Source of the DNA: Paenibacillus wynnii
Lineage (GTDB): Bacteria; Bacillota; Bacilli; Paenibacillales; Paenibacillaceae
Direction: 5' to 3'
DNA length: 64,000 nt
NCBI RefSeq assembly: GCF_030812855.1
Contig: NZ_JAUSTK010000024.1
Span: 1-64,000 of the forward strand
Shown here: piece after piece, positions 24,887 through 33,956 of the stretch
Layout: every line of letters begins with the position of its first letter
Position numbering within the stretch: the first letter of the stretch is position 1
Position numbers and translations under genes: made by a program
Notes under the pieces: model-generated
Seen by the model: the letters and a program-made list of their open reading frames with translations, nothing else
Databases searched by the model: none
Told to the model about the DNA's origin: nothing

Positions 24887-25976
24887 AACATTGAAAATAG
24901 CTATTATCGGTTGCGGTGGTATCGCAACCGGGAAACATATGCCAAGCTTATCGCGTCAAACGGATGCTGAAATGGTTGCTTTTTGCGATATCGAATTAGA
25001 GCGTGCACAAGAAGCTGCTGACAAGTACGGTTCAGAGGGCTCTAAGGTGTATAGTGATTACAACGAAATGCTTAAAGAAGGCGGATTCGATATCGTTCAT
25101 GTATGTACGCCTAATGATAGCCATGCGCCAATTACAGTTGCTTCATTGGAAGCGGGTTGCCATGTTATGTGTGAGAAGCCAATGGCGAAGACAACGGCTC
25201 AAGCACAAGAAATGTTGGACGCAGCACGCCGTACCGGCAAAAAACTAACGATTGGTTATCAGAACCGTTTCCGCACGGATAGTCAATATTTGAAAGGTCT
25301 TTGCGATAGCGGAGATCTTGGTGATATTTATTATGCCAGAGCCATCGCGCTTCGCCGTCGTGCCGTTCCTACTTGGGGCGTATTCCTGGATGAAGAGAAG
25401 CAAGGTGGAGGCCCGCTTATCGATATTGGTACACACGCACTGGATATGACATTATGGATGATGGATAACTACAAGCCTCGCAGTGTAACAGGTTCTGTCT
25501 TCCATAAGCTTGGACATAAAGAAAATGCAGCGAATGCCTTTGGACCGTGGGATCCGGAGAAATTCAAGGTTGAGGATTCAGCTTTTGGTTTCATCACCAT
25601 GGAAAACGGAGCAACCATTGTTCTTGAGTCCAGCTGGGCGCTGAACGTTTCGGAGTTTGGTGAAGCAAAGACCCTTCTTGCCGGTACTGAAGGCGGAGCG
25701 GATATGAAAGACGGACTTCGTTTGAACGGAGAGCGTGCCGGACATCTTTATGAGACTAAAGTTGATCTTTCTGCAGGCGGTGTAGCTTTCTACTCAGGTG
25801 GAGAAGAAACAGATGCTGACCGTGAAGCACGCTTATGGTTGGAAGCAGTTAGAGAAGATAAGGAACCCGTTGTGAAACCTGAGCAGGCTTTTGTTGTTAC
25901 ACAAATATTGGAAGCTGTATATGAATCAGCGCGGACTGGCCGTGCCGTTTATTTCGATGGAACTTCCGATAATTAA
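24879..25976 (+). CDS. Gfo/Idh/MocA family oxidoreductase
   Basis: A 365-residue dehydrogenase, second of its family in the cluster but clearly different from the first. Rossmann motif IAIIGCGGIATGKHMPSL, EKPMAKT with the conserved lysine, and GGGPLIDIGTHALDMTLWMM with the catalytic histidine. AACAAGGAGG is a strong ribosome binding site before ATG 24879. It overlaps the isomerase gene, so the two are translated together. Confidence 0.92.
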   Translation: MSKTLKIAIIGCGGIATGKHMPSLSRQTDAEMVAFCDIELERAQEAADKYGSEGSKVYSDYNEMLKEGGFDIVHVCTPNDSHAPITVASLEAGCHVMCEKPMAKTTAQAQEMLDAARRTGKKLTIGYQNRFRTDSQYLKGLCDSGDLGDIYYARAIALRRRAVPTWGVFLDEEKQGGGPLIDIGTHALDMTLWMMDNYKPRSVTGSVFHKLGHKENAANAFGPWDPEKFKVEDSAFGFITMENGATIVLESSWALNVSEFGEAKTLLAGTEGGADMKDGLRLNGERAGHLYETKVDLSAGGVAFYSGGEETDADREARLWLEAVREDKEPVVKPEQAFVVTQILEAVYESARTGRAVYFDGTSDN

Positions 25977-26000
25977 GACGAAAATGAGAGGAGACACACC

Positions 26001-26969
26001 ATGAAACTTGGAGTATTTATGGTATTGTTTGGCGGACGCAAGCTGGAGGATGCATTGGATTATGTAGCTTCCAAAGGACTTAAAGCAGTTGAAATCGGCA
26101 CTGGGGCGTATCCCGGTAATAGCCATTGCAATCCCCAGCTGCTGCTGGAGAATGAGACAGCACTGAAGGAATTCAAACATGCGGTTGAATCCCGTGGACT
26201 GATGATCAGTGCGTTAAGCTGTCACGGCAATCCGTTGCATCCGCAAAAGGAGCTTGCCCGCAAGGATCACGAGGATTTCGTGAATACAGTTAAATTAGCG
26301 CAGAAACTTGGGGTACCTGTAGTAAATACGTTCTCCGGCTGCCCGGGTGATCACGAGAATGCTAAGTATCCGAACTGGCCTGTGGCTCCTTGGCCAAATG
26401 ATTATCAAGAAATTCTTACTTGGCAGTGGGAGAATAAAGTTATTCCTTACTGGACCGAATGGGGAGCATTTGCGGCCCAGCATGATGTGAAGATTGGACT
26501 GGAGCTGCATGGCGGGTTCTCCGTTCACTCTCCGGCAACCTTGCTCCGTCTTAGAGAAGCAGCAGGCGAAGTCATTGGTGCCAATCTGGATCCAAGTCAC
26601 ATGTGGTGGCAAGGGATTGATCCTGTACAAGCAATTCATCTATTAGGTCGTAAAGGGGCAATTCACCACTTCCACGCGAAGGATACAGTCATTGATCCAA
26701 TCAACGTGAATATGCATGGATTAACGGATATGCAGTCGTATGGAAAAATGCTTGATCGCGCTTGGCAGTTCCGTACTGTAGGTTATGGTCATGATATGAA
26801 GACTTGGGCTGACATCATGAGTGCTCTTCGTCTTGTAGGGTATGACTATGTAGTTAGTATTGAGCATGAAGACGGATTGATGTCGGTAGAAGAAGGATTC
26901 TCCAAAGCCGTAGACAATCTTAGTCAAATTTTGATTGAAGAGCCGCTTGGCGAGATGTGGTGGGTTTAA
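26001..26969 (+). CDS. Sugar phosphate isomerase/epimerase (TIM barrel)
   Basis: A 322-residue member of PF01261, longer than the other isomerase of the cluster. Blocks include KAVEIGTGAYPGNSHCNP, LSCHGNPLHP, IGLELHGGFSVHSPATL, IGANLDPSHMWWQGIDP and HHFHAKDTVID, giving the E-D-H-E metal set of the fold. GAGAGGAGA precedes the ATG. Close relatives are common next to Gfo/Idh/MocA genes in Paenibacillus. It closes the operon. Confidence 0.88.
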   Translation: MKLGVFMVLFGGRKLEDALDYVASKGLKAVEIGTGAYPGNSHCNPQLLLENETALKEFKHAVESRGLMISALSCHGNPLHPQKELARKDHEDFVNTVKLAQKLGVPVVNTFSGCPGDHENAKYPNWPVAPWPNDYQEILTWQWENKVIPYWTEWGAFAAQHDVKIGLELHGGFSVHSPATLLRLREAAGEVIGANLDPSHMWWQGIDPVQAIHLLGRKGAIHHFHAKDTVIDPINVNMHGLTDMQSYGKMLDRAWQFRTVGYGHDMKTWADIMSALRLVGYDYVVSIEHEDGLMSVEEGFSKAVDNLSQILIEEPLGEMWWV

Positions 26970-26991
26970 TTCTATAAAGGTGTAAAGGGTT

Positions 26992-27036
26992 AAAAAACTA
27001 GCCAGTCTCAGAATTACTGAAGACTGGCTAGTTTTT
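26992..27036 (+). terminator. Bidirectional terminator
   Basis: CTAGCCAGTCT (26998-27008) pairs with AGACTGGCTAG (27021-27031), with an A run before and a T run after. It ends the sugar cluster and the convergent fabV gene. Confidence 0.93.
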
Positions 27037-27052
27037 GTTTTCATTCCGATCT

Positions 27053-28243
27053 CTAACGCAAATGTGGAATACTCACTTTCGGATCTATGTCCGCGTCATA
27101 ATCGATATCTTCGATCTCAAAGCCAAAGAGCTGGAAAAATTCGCGGCGGTAGCCTGAAAGATCGGTAAGCTCATTAATATTGTCAGTAGACAACTCAGCC
27201 CACAGTCTTGTGACTTCCTCCTGTACATCGGGGCGCAATTCCCAATCATCTATCCGTATTCGCCCTTTGCTGTCTACCTTCGTTCCACCCGCAGTATATA
27301 AGTGCTCGGAGAACAGTCGATAGGCTTGTTCAATACAGCCTTCGTGAAGATCCTTTTGCTTCATCACCTTGTATAAAGCGGAAATATACAGCGGAACTAC
27401 GGGGATTGCTGAGCTGGATTGGGTCACTAGAGCCTTTGTTACCGCCACATATGCCCGGCCTCCGCGTGAAGCCAGCTGTTTGTTAATATGGTGGGCAGTT
27501 TTTTCAAGATGGTCTTTTGCCCGTCCAATGGTACCCTCACGATAAACGGGTTGAGTTATCTCTGAACCCATGTAAGAATAGGCTATGGTCACTGCATGAT
27601 CGGCGAGCACGCCGGCTTGCTGAAGTTCATCGATCCACATTTGCCAGTCTTCTCCACCCATCACAGCTACAGTACCTGTAATTTCTTCTTCCTTAGCAGG
27701 ATCAATCGACACCATGCTTACTTCTCCGGTATGAAAATTGACCGTTTTATTGGTATAAGTACTGTCTAGCGGTTTAAGTACTGAAGAAAAGGTTTCACCC
27801 GTCACAGGATGGATACGCCGACCGGATGCGACACTGTACACCACCAGATCAACCTGACCCAGTTCCTGACGTATCAGTTCGATGGTTCTTTGCTTCGTCT
27901 CGTTAGAGAAGGCATCCCCCGTTACACTGAACGACAGCAAACCGGCGTCTTGCGCCAGCTTCTCGAATGCGGCAGAATTGTACCAACCGGCAGATGCCGT
28001 TCGATTCTCGCTGCTGGCGCTTTGGCGATATACACCTACAGTACTGGCACCTGCACCAAAGGCAGCCGTAATTCTGGAAGCCAAACCGTATCCTGCAGAG
28101 GCGCCAATCACGAGAACCTTAGTAGGTCCCTTAATCTCAGGTTGGGCCTGTACATATACCACCTGCTGCTGTACCTGACGGGCACAGCCCACAGGATGTG
28201 CGGTTGTACATATAAATCCGCGTGTTCTTGGCTTGATAATCAT
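27053..28243 (-). CDS. fabV: Trans-2-enoyl-ACP/CoA reductase FabV
   Basis: FabV is an NADH-dependent enoyl reductase that performs the last step of fatty acid elongation and resists triclosan. The N-terminal IIKPRTRGFICTTAHPVGC is specific to it. The cofactor loop is VLVIGASAGYGLASRI and the active site follows Y-X8-K (YREGTIGRAK) after AYSYMGSE. The C-terminus FFQLFGFEIEDIDYDAD is typical. I chose ATG 28243 (396 residues, normal length); the open frame further upstream lacks homology. FabV is best known from Gram-negatives. Confidence 0.93.
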   Translation of the reverse strand: MIIKPRTRGFICTTAHPVGCARQVQQQVVYVQAQPEIKGPTKVLVIGASAGYGLASRITAAFGAGASTVGVYRQSASSENRTASAGWYNSAAFEKLAQDAGLLSFSVTGDAFSNETKQRTIELIRQELGQVDLVVYSVASGRRIHPVTGETFSSVLKPLDSTYTNKTVNFHTGEVSMVSIDPAKEEEITGTVAVMGGEDWQMWIDELQQAGVLADHAVTIAYSYMGSEITQPVYREGTIGRAKDHLEKTAHHINKQLASRGGRAYVAVTKALVTQSSSAIPVVPLYISALYKVMKQKDLHEGCIEQAYRLFSEHLYTAGGTKVDSKGRIRIDDWELRPDVQEEVTRLWAELSTDNINELTDLSGYRREFFQLFGFEIEDIDYDADIDPKVSIPHLR

Positions 28244-28382
28244 GGAGTTAGATTCCTCGCTTCCTAATGAATAATCCGTACAGCCAATAACAGTGACTCC
28301 TCCTATTCTAACCATTCTCGGCTCCAAGGAGAAGTATTGTTTAAAATTATTAATAAATTTCGAATGGGGTGTTAGTTTATTT

Positions 28383-29345
28383 ATGGAAAGTCAGACAAAA
28401 ACCAAAATTTCAGATCAGCAGCAGGAACTGTTAGTCAGAACTACTTTTGGAGATCAGATAGGGATTAAGGAAAGTAAGGAATTAACAGGGGGTTATTTTA
28501 ATGCAGCATACAAGCTCCTTTTGTCGGATGGAAGGTCAACGATTCTGAAGGTAGCTCCAACGCAAGAAATTCAAACATTAAGCTATGAGCATAATATTAT
28601 GGTTTCAGAAGTCGATGCACTGCGGTTAATGAAGTCTAAAGGAACCGTACCCGTTCCTGAAGTATATGCCTTTGACAATAGCCGCAAAGTGTTTCCTTGT
28701 GACTATTTTTTCATGGAGGTTATTGATGGTCAGCCTTACGATGAAGTGAAAGCTGCACTAACACCTGAGGAAAAAGGAATGATTGAATTCGAGCTTGGAC
28801 AGTATAATCGTATGATTAACGAGATCCAAGGATCGGAATTCGGTTTATTTAACGGCTTCGTGCACAGTTCGCAAGGTTCGTGGAGAGAGGTATTCATGAC
28901 CTTAATGAATAACCTGCTGAATGATGCCCGACATTTTGGAGCGCCAATGCCGATTTCCTATGAAACTCTAGAATCAAAATTAGCGGAACAATTTCATGTA
29001 TTGGATGAGGTCACAGAACCTCGGCTTGTTCATTGGGATCTTTGGGATGGGAATGTATTTGTACGTGAGGGTAGAATTGTAGCGTTAATTGATTGGGAGC
29101 GGACGTTGTGGGGCGATCCTTTAATGGAATATTATTTCCGGTATATTGAGAATTCAGAATCTTTCTACAAGGGGTATGGCAGCAGATTTGACAGTCCTAA
29201 CGAACGTGCCCGGAAAAAGCTGTATGACCTCTATATCGATCTTATATATTTCATTGAGTGTTTTTCCCGCAAGTATGAGAGTGAAGGGCATATCCAATGG
29301 GCGCATGATAATTTACTGCAAGGTTGGGCAAGATTTACAGAATAA
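28383..29345 (+). CDS. Aminoglycoside phosphotransferase-like kinase
   Basis: A 320-residue APH/choline-kinase fold protein (PF01636). LTGGYFNAAYKLLLSDG is the N-lobe with the ATP-binding loop, RLVHWDLWDGNVFV the catalytic HxDxxxxN loop, and ALIDWERTLWGDPLMEYYF the metal-binding D and following helix. Many such proteins phosphorylate cell metabolites rather than drugs, so resistance should not be assumed. ATG 28383 fits relatives, though its ribosome binding site (ATGGGGTG) is weak. Confidence 0.85.
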   Translation: MESQTKTKISDQQQELLVRTTFGDQIGIKESKELTGGYFNAAYKLLLSDGRSTILKVAPTQEIQTLSYEHNIMVSEVDALRLMKSKGTVPVPEVYAFDNSRKVFPCDYFFMEVIDGQPYDEVKAALTPEEKGMIEFELGQYNRMINEIQGSEFGLFNGFVHSSQGSWREVFMTLMNNLLNDARHFGAPMPISYETLESKLAEQFHVLDEVTEPRLVHWDLWDGNVFVREGRIVALIDWERTLWGDPLMEYYFRYIENSESFYKGYGSRFDSPNERARKKLYDLYIDLIYFIECFSRKYESEGHIQWAHDNLLQGWARFTE

Positions 29346-29357
29346 TTCAGAAACATC

Positions 29358-29423
29358 TTGACTCCACCCTAATAATCTAGCTAAAATTAACCCTGTGGTT
29401 ATTAATAATGATAATCATTATCA
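29358..29423 (+). promoter_or_regulatory. Promoter with a perfect Fur box
   Basis: TTGACT (29358-29363) and TAAAAT (29382-29387) with an 18-base spacer form a sigma-A promoter. Downstream, TGATAATCATTATCA (29409-29423) is a perfect 7-1-7 Fur box; with flanks it also matches 18 of 19 bases of the classical GATAATGATAATCATTATC consensus. Placed about +15 to +30, it would block transcription when iron is sufficient. It precedes the OppD-like gene at 29455. Confidence 0.88.
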
Positions 29424-29454
29424 TAAATACAGTGAGAATTGAGAGGGTGAAGGG

Positions 29455-30519
29455 ATGGAGCACCTTTTAGAGGTAAAGGATTTAGCAATTTCTTTCAAAA
29501 TACGTGGCGGGGAAGTTCAAGCCATCCGCGGGGTCAGCTTTCATGTAGATAAGGGTGAGACCTTAGCTATTGTAGGCGAATCCGGCTCTGGTAAAAGTGT
29601 AACCTCGCAGGCGATCATGAAGTTGATTCCAACGCCGCAAGGTCAATATAAACGTGGGCAAATTCTTTTTGACGGACAGGATTTGATTAGTAAGACGGAT
29701 AAACAAATGCAAAAGATTCGCGGTAAAGAGATCGGTATGATTTTTCAGGATCCCATGACATCACTAAATCCGATGATGAAGGTCGGTAGACAGATTACGG
29801 AGGTTCTTTTCAAACACGAGAAAATTTCTAATGACGACGCGGTCAAACGGGGGATTGAATTATTGAACCTGGTAGGCATTCCTTCTCCGGAAAAAAGGTT
29901 CCACCAATATCCACATGAGTTCAGTGGAGGGATGCGCCAACGGGTGGTTATCGCCATGGCCTTGGCTGCCAATCCTAAGCTGCTGATTGCAGATGAACCG
30001 ACTACTGCACTAGATGTAACCATACAGGCGCAAATTCTGGATTTAATGAAGGAACTACAGAAAAAAATAGATACGGCGATTATTTTTATCACTCATGATC
30101 TGGGTGTTGTGGCACGAATGGCGGATCGGGTAGCGGTTATGTATGCCGGGCAGATTGTTGAAATGGGTACTGCGGAAGAGATTTTCTATGATCCAAGGCA
30201 TCCTTACACTTGGGGGCTACTAGCTTCAATGCCCAGCTTGGAGAGCAAAGGAACTTTGCTGACTGCTATACCAGGTACACCGCCGGACTTAATCAGACCG
30301 CCGGTTGGAGATGCTTTTGCGATACGGAGCACCTACGCTTTGGAGATAGATCACAAGCAGGAGCCTCCTGTGTACAAGGTTTCCAATACACATCTAGTAA
30401 AGTCATGGTTGCTGCATCCGTATGCACCAGCTGTAGAACCGCCTGAAGTAGTTATGAACAAGCGGAGGGTTCTGAAAGGTGTATATGATGAGCCGATATT
30501 AGTAGAGAACGGGGAGTAG
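29455..30519 (+). CDS. OppD-type peptide ABC transporter ATPase, orphan and Fur-controlled
   Basis: A 354-residue ATPase with Walker A IVGESGSGKSVTSQ, Q-loop MIFQDPMTSLNPM, signature FSGGMRQRVVIAMALA, Walker B LLIADEPTTALD and switch FITHDLGVVA, all intact. The C-terminal oligopeptide domain (about residues 275-345) is present, but its usual four cysteines (GC.FA.RC, IC, .CW) are replaced: GDAFAIRSTYALEID and VKSW. No permease, partner ATPase or binding protein is nearby. The Fur box upstream suggests use under iron limitation, perhaps with siderophore or peptide permeases encoded elsewhere. Confidence 0.88.
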   Translation: MEHLLEVKDLAISFKIRGGEVQAIRGVSFHVDKGETLAIVGESGSGKSVTSQAIMKLIPTPQGQYKRGQILFDGQDLISKTDKQMQKIRGKEIGMIFQDPMTSLNPMMKVGRQITEVLFKHEKISNDDAVKRGIELLNLVGIPSPEKRFHQYPHEFSGGMRQRVVIAMALAANPKLLIADEPTTALDVTIQAQILDLMKELQKKIDTAIIFITHDLGVVARMADRVAVMYAGQIVEMGTAEEIFYDPRHPYTWGLLASMPSLESKGTLLTAIPGTPPDLIRPPVGDAFAIRSTYALEIDHKQEPPVYKVSNTHLVKSWLLHPYAPAVEPPEVVMNKRRVLKGVYDEPILVENGE

Positions 30520-30539
30520 TAAAAAGTAAGAAGCTTATT

Positions 30540-30577
30540 AGGCGTCAGGTTGCTTCATGCAGCTTGGCGTTTTTTTG
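30540..30577 (+). terminator. Intrinsic terminator
   Basis: GCGTCAGGTTGC and GCAGCTTGGCG form an 11 bp stem with three G-U pairs and a TTCAT loop, followed by TTTTTTT. It ends the OppD-like gene. Confidence 0.85.
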
Positions 30578-30689
30578 GTCATTATAGTTTATATAAACGT
30601 AAATAGAATCATATATATTTAAATAAAACCATTGACTATTTCCAGCTTACGCACCAAAATGTAAGGGTATACATATAGGGGGTAGAGCG

Positions 30690-32135
30690 ATGAGAAGACG
30701 AACATTGACCTTATTCATTTCCGTATCTTTATTAGCAGCCTGCAGCAGCACTGACAATAATGTTTCAGCACCACCGGTTTATGAGAATGTTTCGGTTCAT
30801 GATCCTTCCGTAATCAAAGTGGACGATACCTATTATGTTTTCGGTTCCCACCTGGCCTCCGCCAAATCACAGGATCTAATGTCTTGGACACAAATATCTG
30901 CAGGAGTGACTGATAGTAATCCGCTGATCCCTAATGTAACTGAAGAATTAAGGGAGACGTTAACTTGGGCGAAGTCAAAGACACTTTGGGCGCCGGACGT
31001 CATACAGCTGGCAGACGGCAAGTACTACATGTATTATGATGCCTGTAAAGGCGATTCTCCGCTCTCAGCACTGGGAATTGCCGTGTCGGATCAGATCGAG
31101 GGACCTTATAAGAATTTAGGTGTTATTCTAAAGTCAGGGATGACCAGTGCGGGAAGCGACGGTGAAATCTATGATTCTACCCAGAAGCCCAATGTGGTGG
31201 ATCCCGATGTTTTCTTCGATAAGGACGGTAAGTTATGGATGGTCTATGGTTCTTATTCTGGAGGCATCTTTATTCTGGAAATGGATACGAAGACAGGCTT
31301 CCCACTACCCGACCAAGGTTACGGTAAAAAACTTCTGGGTGCTAATCATGCTCGGATTGAAGGTCCATATATGTTGTATAGTCCTGAAACGAATTACTAT
31401 TATCTATTTCTCTCCTATGGCGGTCTTACCGCAAATGGCGGTTATAACATCCGTGTGGCACGTTCCAAATCACCGGACGGACCGTTTACCGATTCTCAAG
31501 ATCAAAATATGATAGAGGCGCAGGGAACTGCTGGTGTTCTTTTTGATGATCCAGCTTACTCTCCATATGGGGTAAAGTTAATGGGTAACTTCGAATTCCA
31601 GAATTCGGAGGGGGAACCCGTAGGTAGCGGGGTTGCAGGGGGTTATGTCTCACCAGGTCATAATTCGGCTTACTATGATAAAAAAACAGGCAAGTATTAT
31701 CTTATTTTTCATACCCGTTTCCCGAAACAAGGAGAGGCGTATGAAGTAAGAGTGCATCAGATGTTTATGAACGCAGACGGTTGGCCGGTAGTTGCCCCAC
31801 ACCGCTATGGCGGAGAATCTATTGGCAAATATAGCAGCAAGGATGTAATCGGTGAATACAAATACATCAACCATAATAAAGACATCTCAGCTGATATTGT
31901 CCAATCGGAACTGATTGAGCTGGCTGAAGATGGTACGATATCAGGAGCGGTAACAGGAACTTGGGAGCTTACAGAGAAACATAATGTGTTGTTAACCATT
32001 GACGGAGCGGCGTATAAAGGTGTGTTTCTGAAAGAGTGGAATGAAGGAACGGGTACTCAGGTGATGACATTCACCGCAACCTCCAGGGAAGGCATTTCAA
32101 TCTGGGGAAGCCATGTTTCCGGCGAAAAGAAATAG
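30690..32135 (+). CDS. GH43 arabinan endo-1,5-alpha-L-arabinosidase, lipoprotein
   Basis: A 481-residue glycoside hydrolase family 43 enzyme resembling Bacillus Abn2 (YxiA), which cuts pectin arabinan outside the cell. The signal ends SLLAAC, so it is lipid-anchored. The five-bladed propeller begins YENVSVHDPSVIKVDDTYYV, with the catalytic base Asp in VHDPS; WAPDVIQLADGKYYMYY holds the pKa-setting Asp and ARIEGPYMLY the acid Glu. A C-terminal beta-sandwich follows from about residue 380. TTGACT-N17-CAAAAT at 30632-30660 is a possible promoter. No other arabinan genes are nearby. Confidence 0.88.
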   Translation: MRRRTLTLFISVSLLAACSSTDNNVSAPPVYENVSVHDPSVIKVDDTYYVFGSHLASAKSQDLMSWTQISAGVTDSNPLIPNVTEELRETLTWAKSKTLWAPDVIQLADGKYYMYYDACKGDSPLSALGIAVSDQIEGPYKNLGVILKSGMTSAGSDGEIYDSTQKPNVVDPDVFFDKDGKLWMVYGSYSGGIFILEMDTKTGFPLPDQGYGKKLLGANHARIEGPYMLYSPETNYYYLFLSYGGLTANGGYNIRVARSKSPDGPFTDSQDQNMIEAQGTAGVLFDDPAYSPYGVKLMGNFEFQNSEGEPVGSGVAGGYVSPGHNSAYYDKKTGKYYLIFHTRFPKQGEAYEVRVHQMFMNADGWPVVAPHRYGGESIGKYSSKDVIGEYKYINHNKDISADIVQSELIELAEDGTISGAVTGTWELTEKHNVLLTIDGAAYKGVFLKEWNEGTGTQVMTFTATSREGISIWGSHVSGEKK

Positions 32136-32190
32136 ACAACACCAAAATCAGTACTTGATGTAACATCGTGTGTGAGAAAAAAGTGATTTA

Positions 32191-32280
32191 AGCGATACGG
32201 ACTACAGAGCCCTTATTGTCGTGAAAATGACTAAAATAAAAGCAGAAACGGACTGTGACGGGAAGGACAGAAAGCCGTTA
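32191..32280 (+). repeat. Second locus of the CGGACT..CCTTATT repeat
   Basis: AGCGATACGGACTACAGAGC with CCTTATTGTC after it, and GGACAGAAAGCCGTTATA about 50 bases later, match the motif pair seen at 7014-7100. This shows that the motif is dispersed and not local. No gene is found between 32136 and 32651. Confidence 0.6.
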
Positions 32281-32287
32281 TATCCTA

Positions 32288-32474
32288 ATAGAGGGATTTT
32301 CCCCCTCTATTTCTGTACCCGGCACCCCGTTTGGGTAATTAGAAGGGATTTCGCCCGCTAATTTTGAGGATTTACCTCGTTGGGGCGGCATGGCTAAGAT
32401 TAGAGGGATATTTTCCCTTTCACCTCAAAATAAAGTCGTTTCGGTCGGTATTAGCGGGCATTTTCCCCTCTAAT
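32288..32474 (+). repeat. Four spaced palindromic units (ATTAGAGGG..CCCTCTAAT)
   Basis: Four related hairpin units lie at 32288-32310 (ATAGAGGG/CCCTCTAT), 32337-32363 (AATTAG..GGG/CCC..CTAATT), about 32398-32420 (ATTAGAGGG/CCCTTT, half decayed) and 32450-32474 (ATTAGCGGG/CCCCTCTAAT). Unit starts are 49-61 bases apart. The stretch is GC-richer than its flanks and has no coding potential. Confidence 0.7.
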
Positions 32475-32651
32475 TCGCCGAAGGACTGGTTCGCAACCCC
32501 AAATCGGCTACTGTAAGGCGTAATTCCCCAAACCCGGTGAGCATCAGGCGAAGTTAGATCGAAATCGTCCCCGGTACAGTGAAGCAAACGGAAAGTCTAG
32601 CACTGATTTTGAGAAAGAGCCGTTTTAAGTATAAACTATTTATATTTCTTC

Positions 32652-33890
32652 TTAACCCACATACTTTCGTATCACTATAACCGCATTGTGCCCGCCAAAT
32701 CCAAAGGAATTAGACATCCCTATGTTGAGCACAGCTTTACGTGCGGTATTGGGTACATAATCTAAATCACAGATGGGGTCGGGTTCTTCCTGATTAATGG
32801 TCGGAGGGATGATGCCTTCCTGTAGGCTTTTGACCAATGCTATAGCTTCCAACCCCCCGGCTGCACCAAGGGCGTGGCCCGTCATGGATTTATTAGCAGT
32901 AATGGGTACCTTATATGCATCTTCCCCGAATAACCTCTTTATAGCCTTAGTCTCAGAGTGGTCACCCACTACGGTGCTTGTAGCATGTGCGCTAATGACA
33001 TCTACATCCTTAGGTTCGATTCTGGCCTCGCGAACAGCCAGCTTCATGGCTTGGTAGGCTCCTAGGCCTTCCGGGTGAGTTGCGACCATATGATAAGCAT
33101 CGGAGCTGGCTCCATAGCCAATCACTTCCCCTTGAATGTGAGCATTTCTTCGCTGCGCATGGGAAAGGGATTCCAATATCACGATTCCCCCGCCTTCACC
33201 AATCACAAAACCATCACGATTCCCGTCAAAAGGACGGCTGGCTCTACCCGGTTCATCATTTCGGGTGGATAAGGAGGTCGCATTGCCGAAGCTGGCTAAT
33301 GAGATTTCAGTAACTGCCGCTTCAGATCCTCCGGCAATTACGATATCCGCTCCACCGTAACGAATCAGTCGATAGGCTTCACCAATTGAGGTATTGCCGA
33401 TAGAGCAAGCTGTTACCGGAGACATTGTCGGCCCTAGTGCCCCAAGCTTGATACTGATCATAGCCGCAGCCATATTGGAGATCATCATCGGAATTAAGGT
33501 CGGACTTACTCTATCCGGTCCCCGTTCTTTTAGAATTGTTCCTTGATCCATCAAGGTTTGGATTCCCCCGACACCGGAGCCCACATATACACCCAACCGT
33601 TCCCGGTCAATCTTGTCCAGATTAAGCCCGGAATCCTTCCATGCGTCCTCAGCGGCTGCAAGTGCAAACTGGCTGAACCGATCCATACGCCGTGCTTCCT
33701 TGCGGCCAAATCTGGCTTCAGGATCAAAGTCGTGAACGACACCGGCAATTTTGGTCTTAAAGCCTGAGGTATCAAAGGAAGTGATGGGAGAAATCCCAGA
33801 TTCACCTTTACGCAGACGATCCCAGAATTGTTCAACTGAATTCCCTAAGGGTGATATTAAGCCCATCCCAGTGATGACTACCCGTTCCAT
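32652..33890 (-). CDS. FabF-like 3-oxoacyl-ACP synthase
   Basis: A 412-residue KAS-II condensing enzyme. VVITGMGLISPLGNSVEQFW opens it, the nucleophile is C162 in VTACSIGNTS, and the two active-site histidines lie in SAHATSTVVGDHSETKAI and NKSMTGHALGAAGG; SFGFGGHNAV closes it. Several usually invariant positions differ from housekeeping FabF (TACSIGNTS for TACATGANS, SAHATST for NAHGTST), so it is probably a second, specialised synthase. No acyl carrier protein gene is adjacent. It is divergent from an MmyB-type regulator. GAGGAGG precedes the ATG. Confidence 0.9.
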   Translation of the reverse strand: MERVVITGMGLISPLGNSVEQFWDRLRKGESGISPITSFDTSGFKTKIAGVVHDFDPEARFGRKEARRMDRFSQFALAAAEDAWKDSGLNLDKIDRERLGVYVGSGVGGIQTLMDQGTILKERGPDRVSPTLIPMMISNMAAAMISIKLGALGPTMSPVTACSIGNTSIGEAYRLIRYGGADIVIAGGSEAAVTEISLASFGNATSLSTRNDEPGRASRPFDGNRDGFVIGEGGGIVILESLSHAQRRNAHIQGEVIGYGASSDAYHMVATHPEGLGAYQAMKLAVREARIEPKDVDVISAHATSTVVGDHSETKAIKRLFGEDAYKVPITANKSMTGHALGAAGGLEAIALVKSLQEGIIPPTINQEEPDPICDLDYVPNTARKAVLNIGMSNSFGFGGHNAVIVIRKYVG

Positions 33891-33956
33891 ATAAGTGCCT
33901 CCTCAAACGATCTAAATATGTGTTAATACCTGTATTTTTCCACTTTATTTATCCTA

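Noticed and set aside
28244..28327. N-terminal extension of FabV
   Set aside because: FabV proteins start at MIIKPR, and the extension lacks a ribosome binding site next to its first codon.
32288..32474. Possible CRISPR array
   Set aside because: The units are palindromic, degenerate and unevenly spaced, and no cas gene is in the window.
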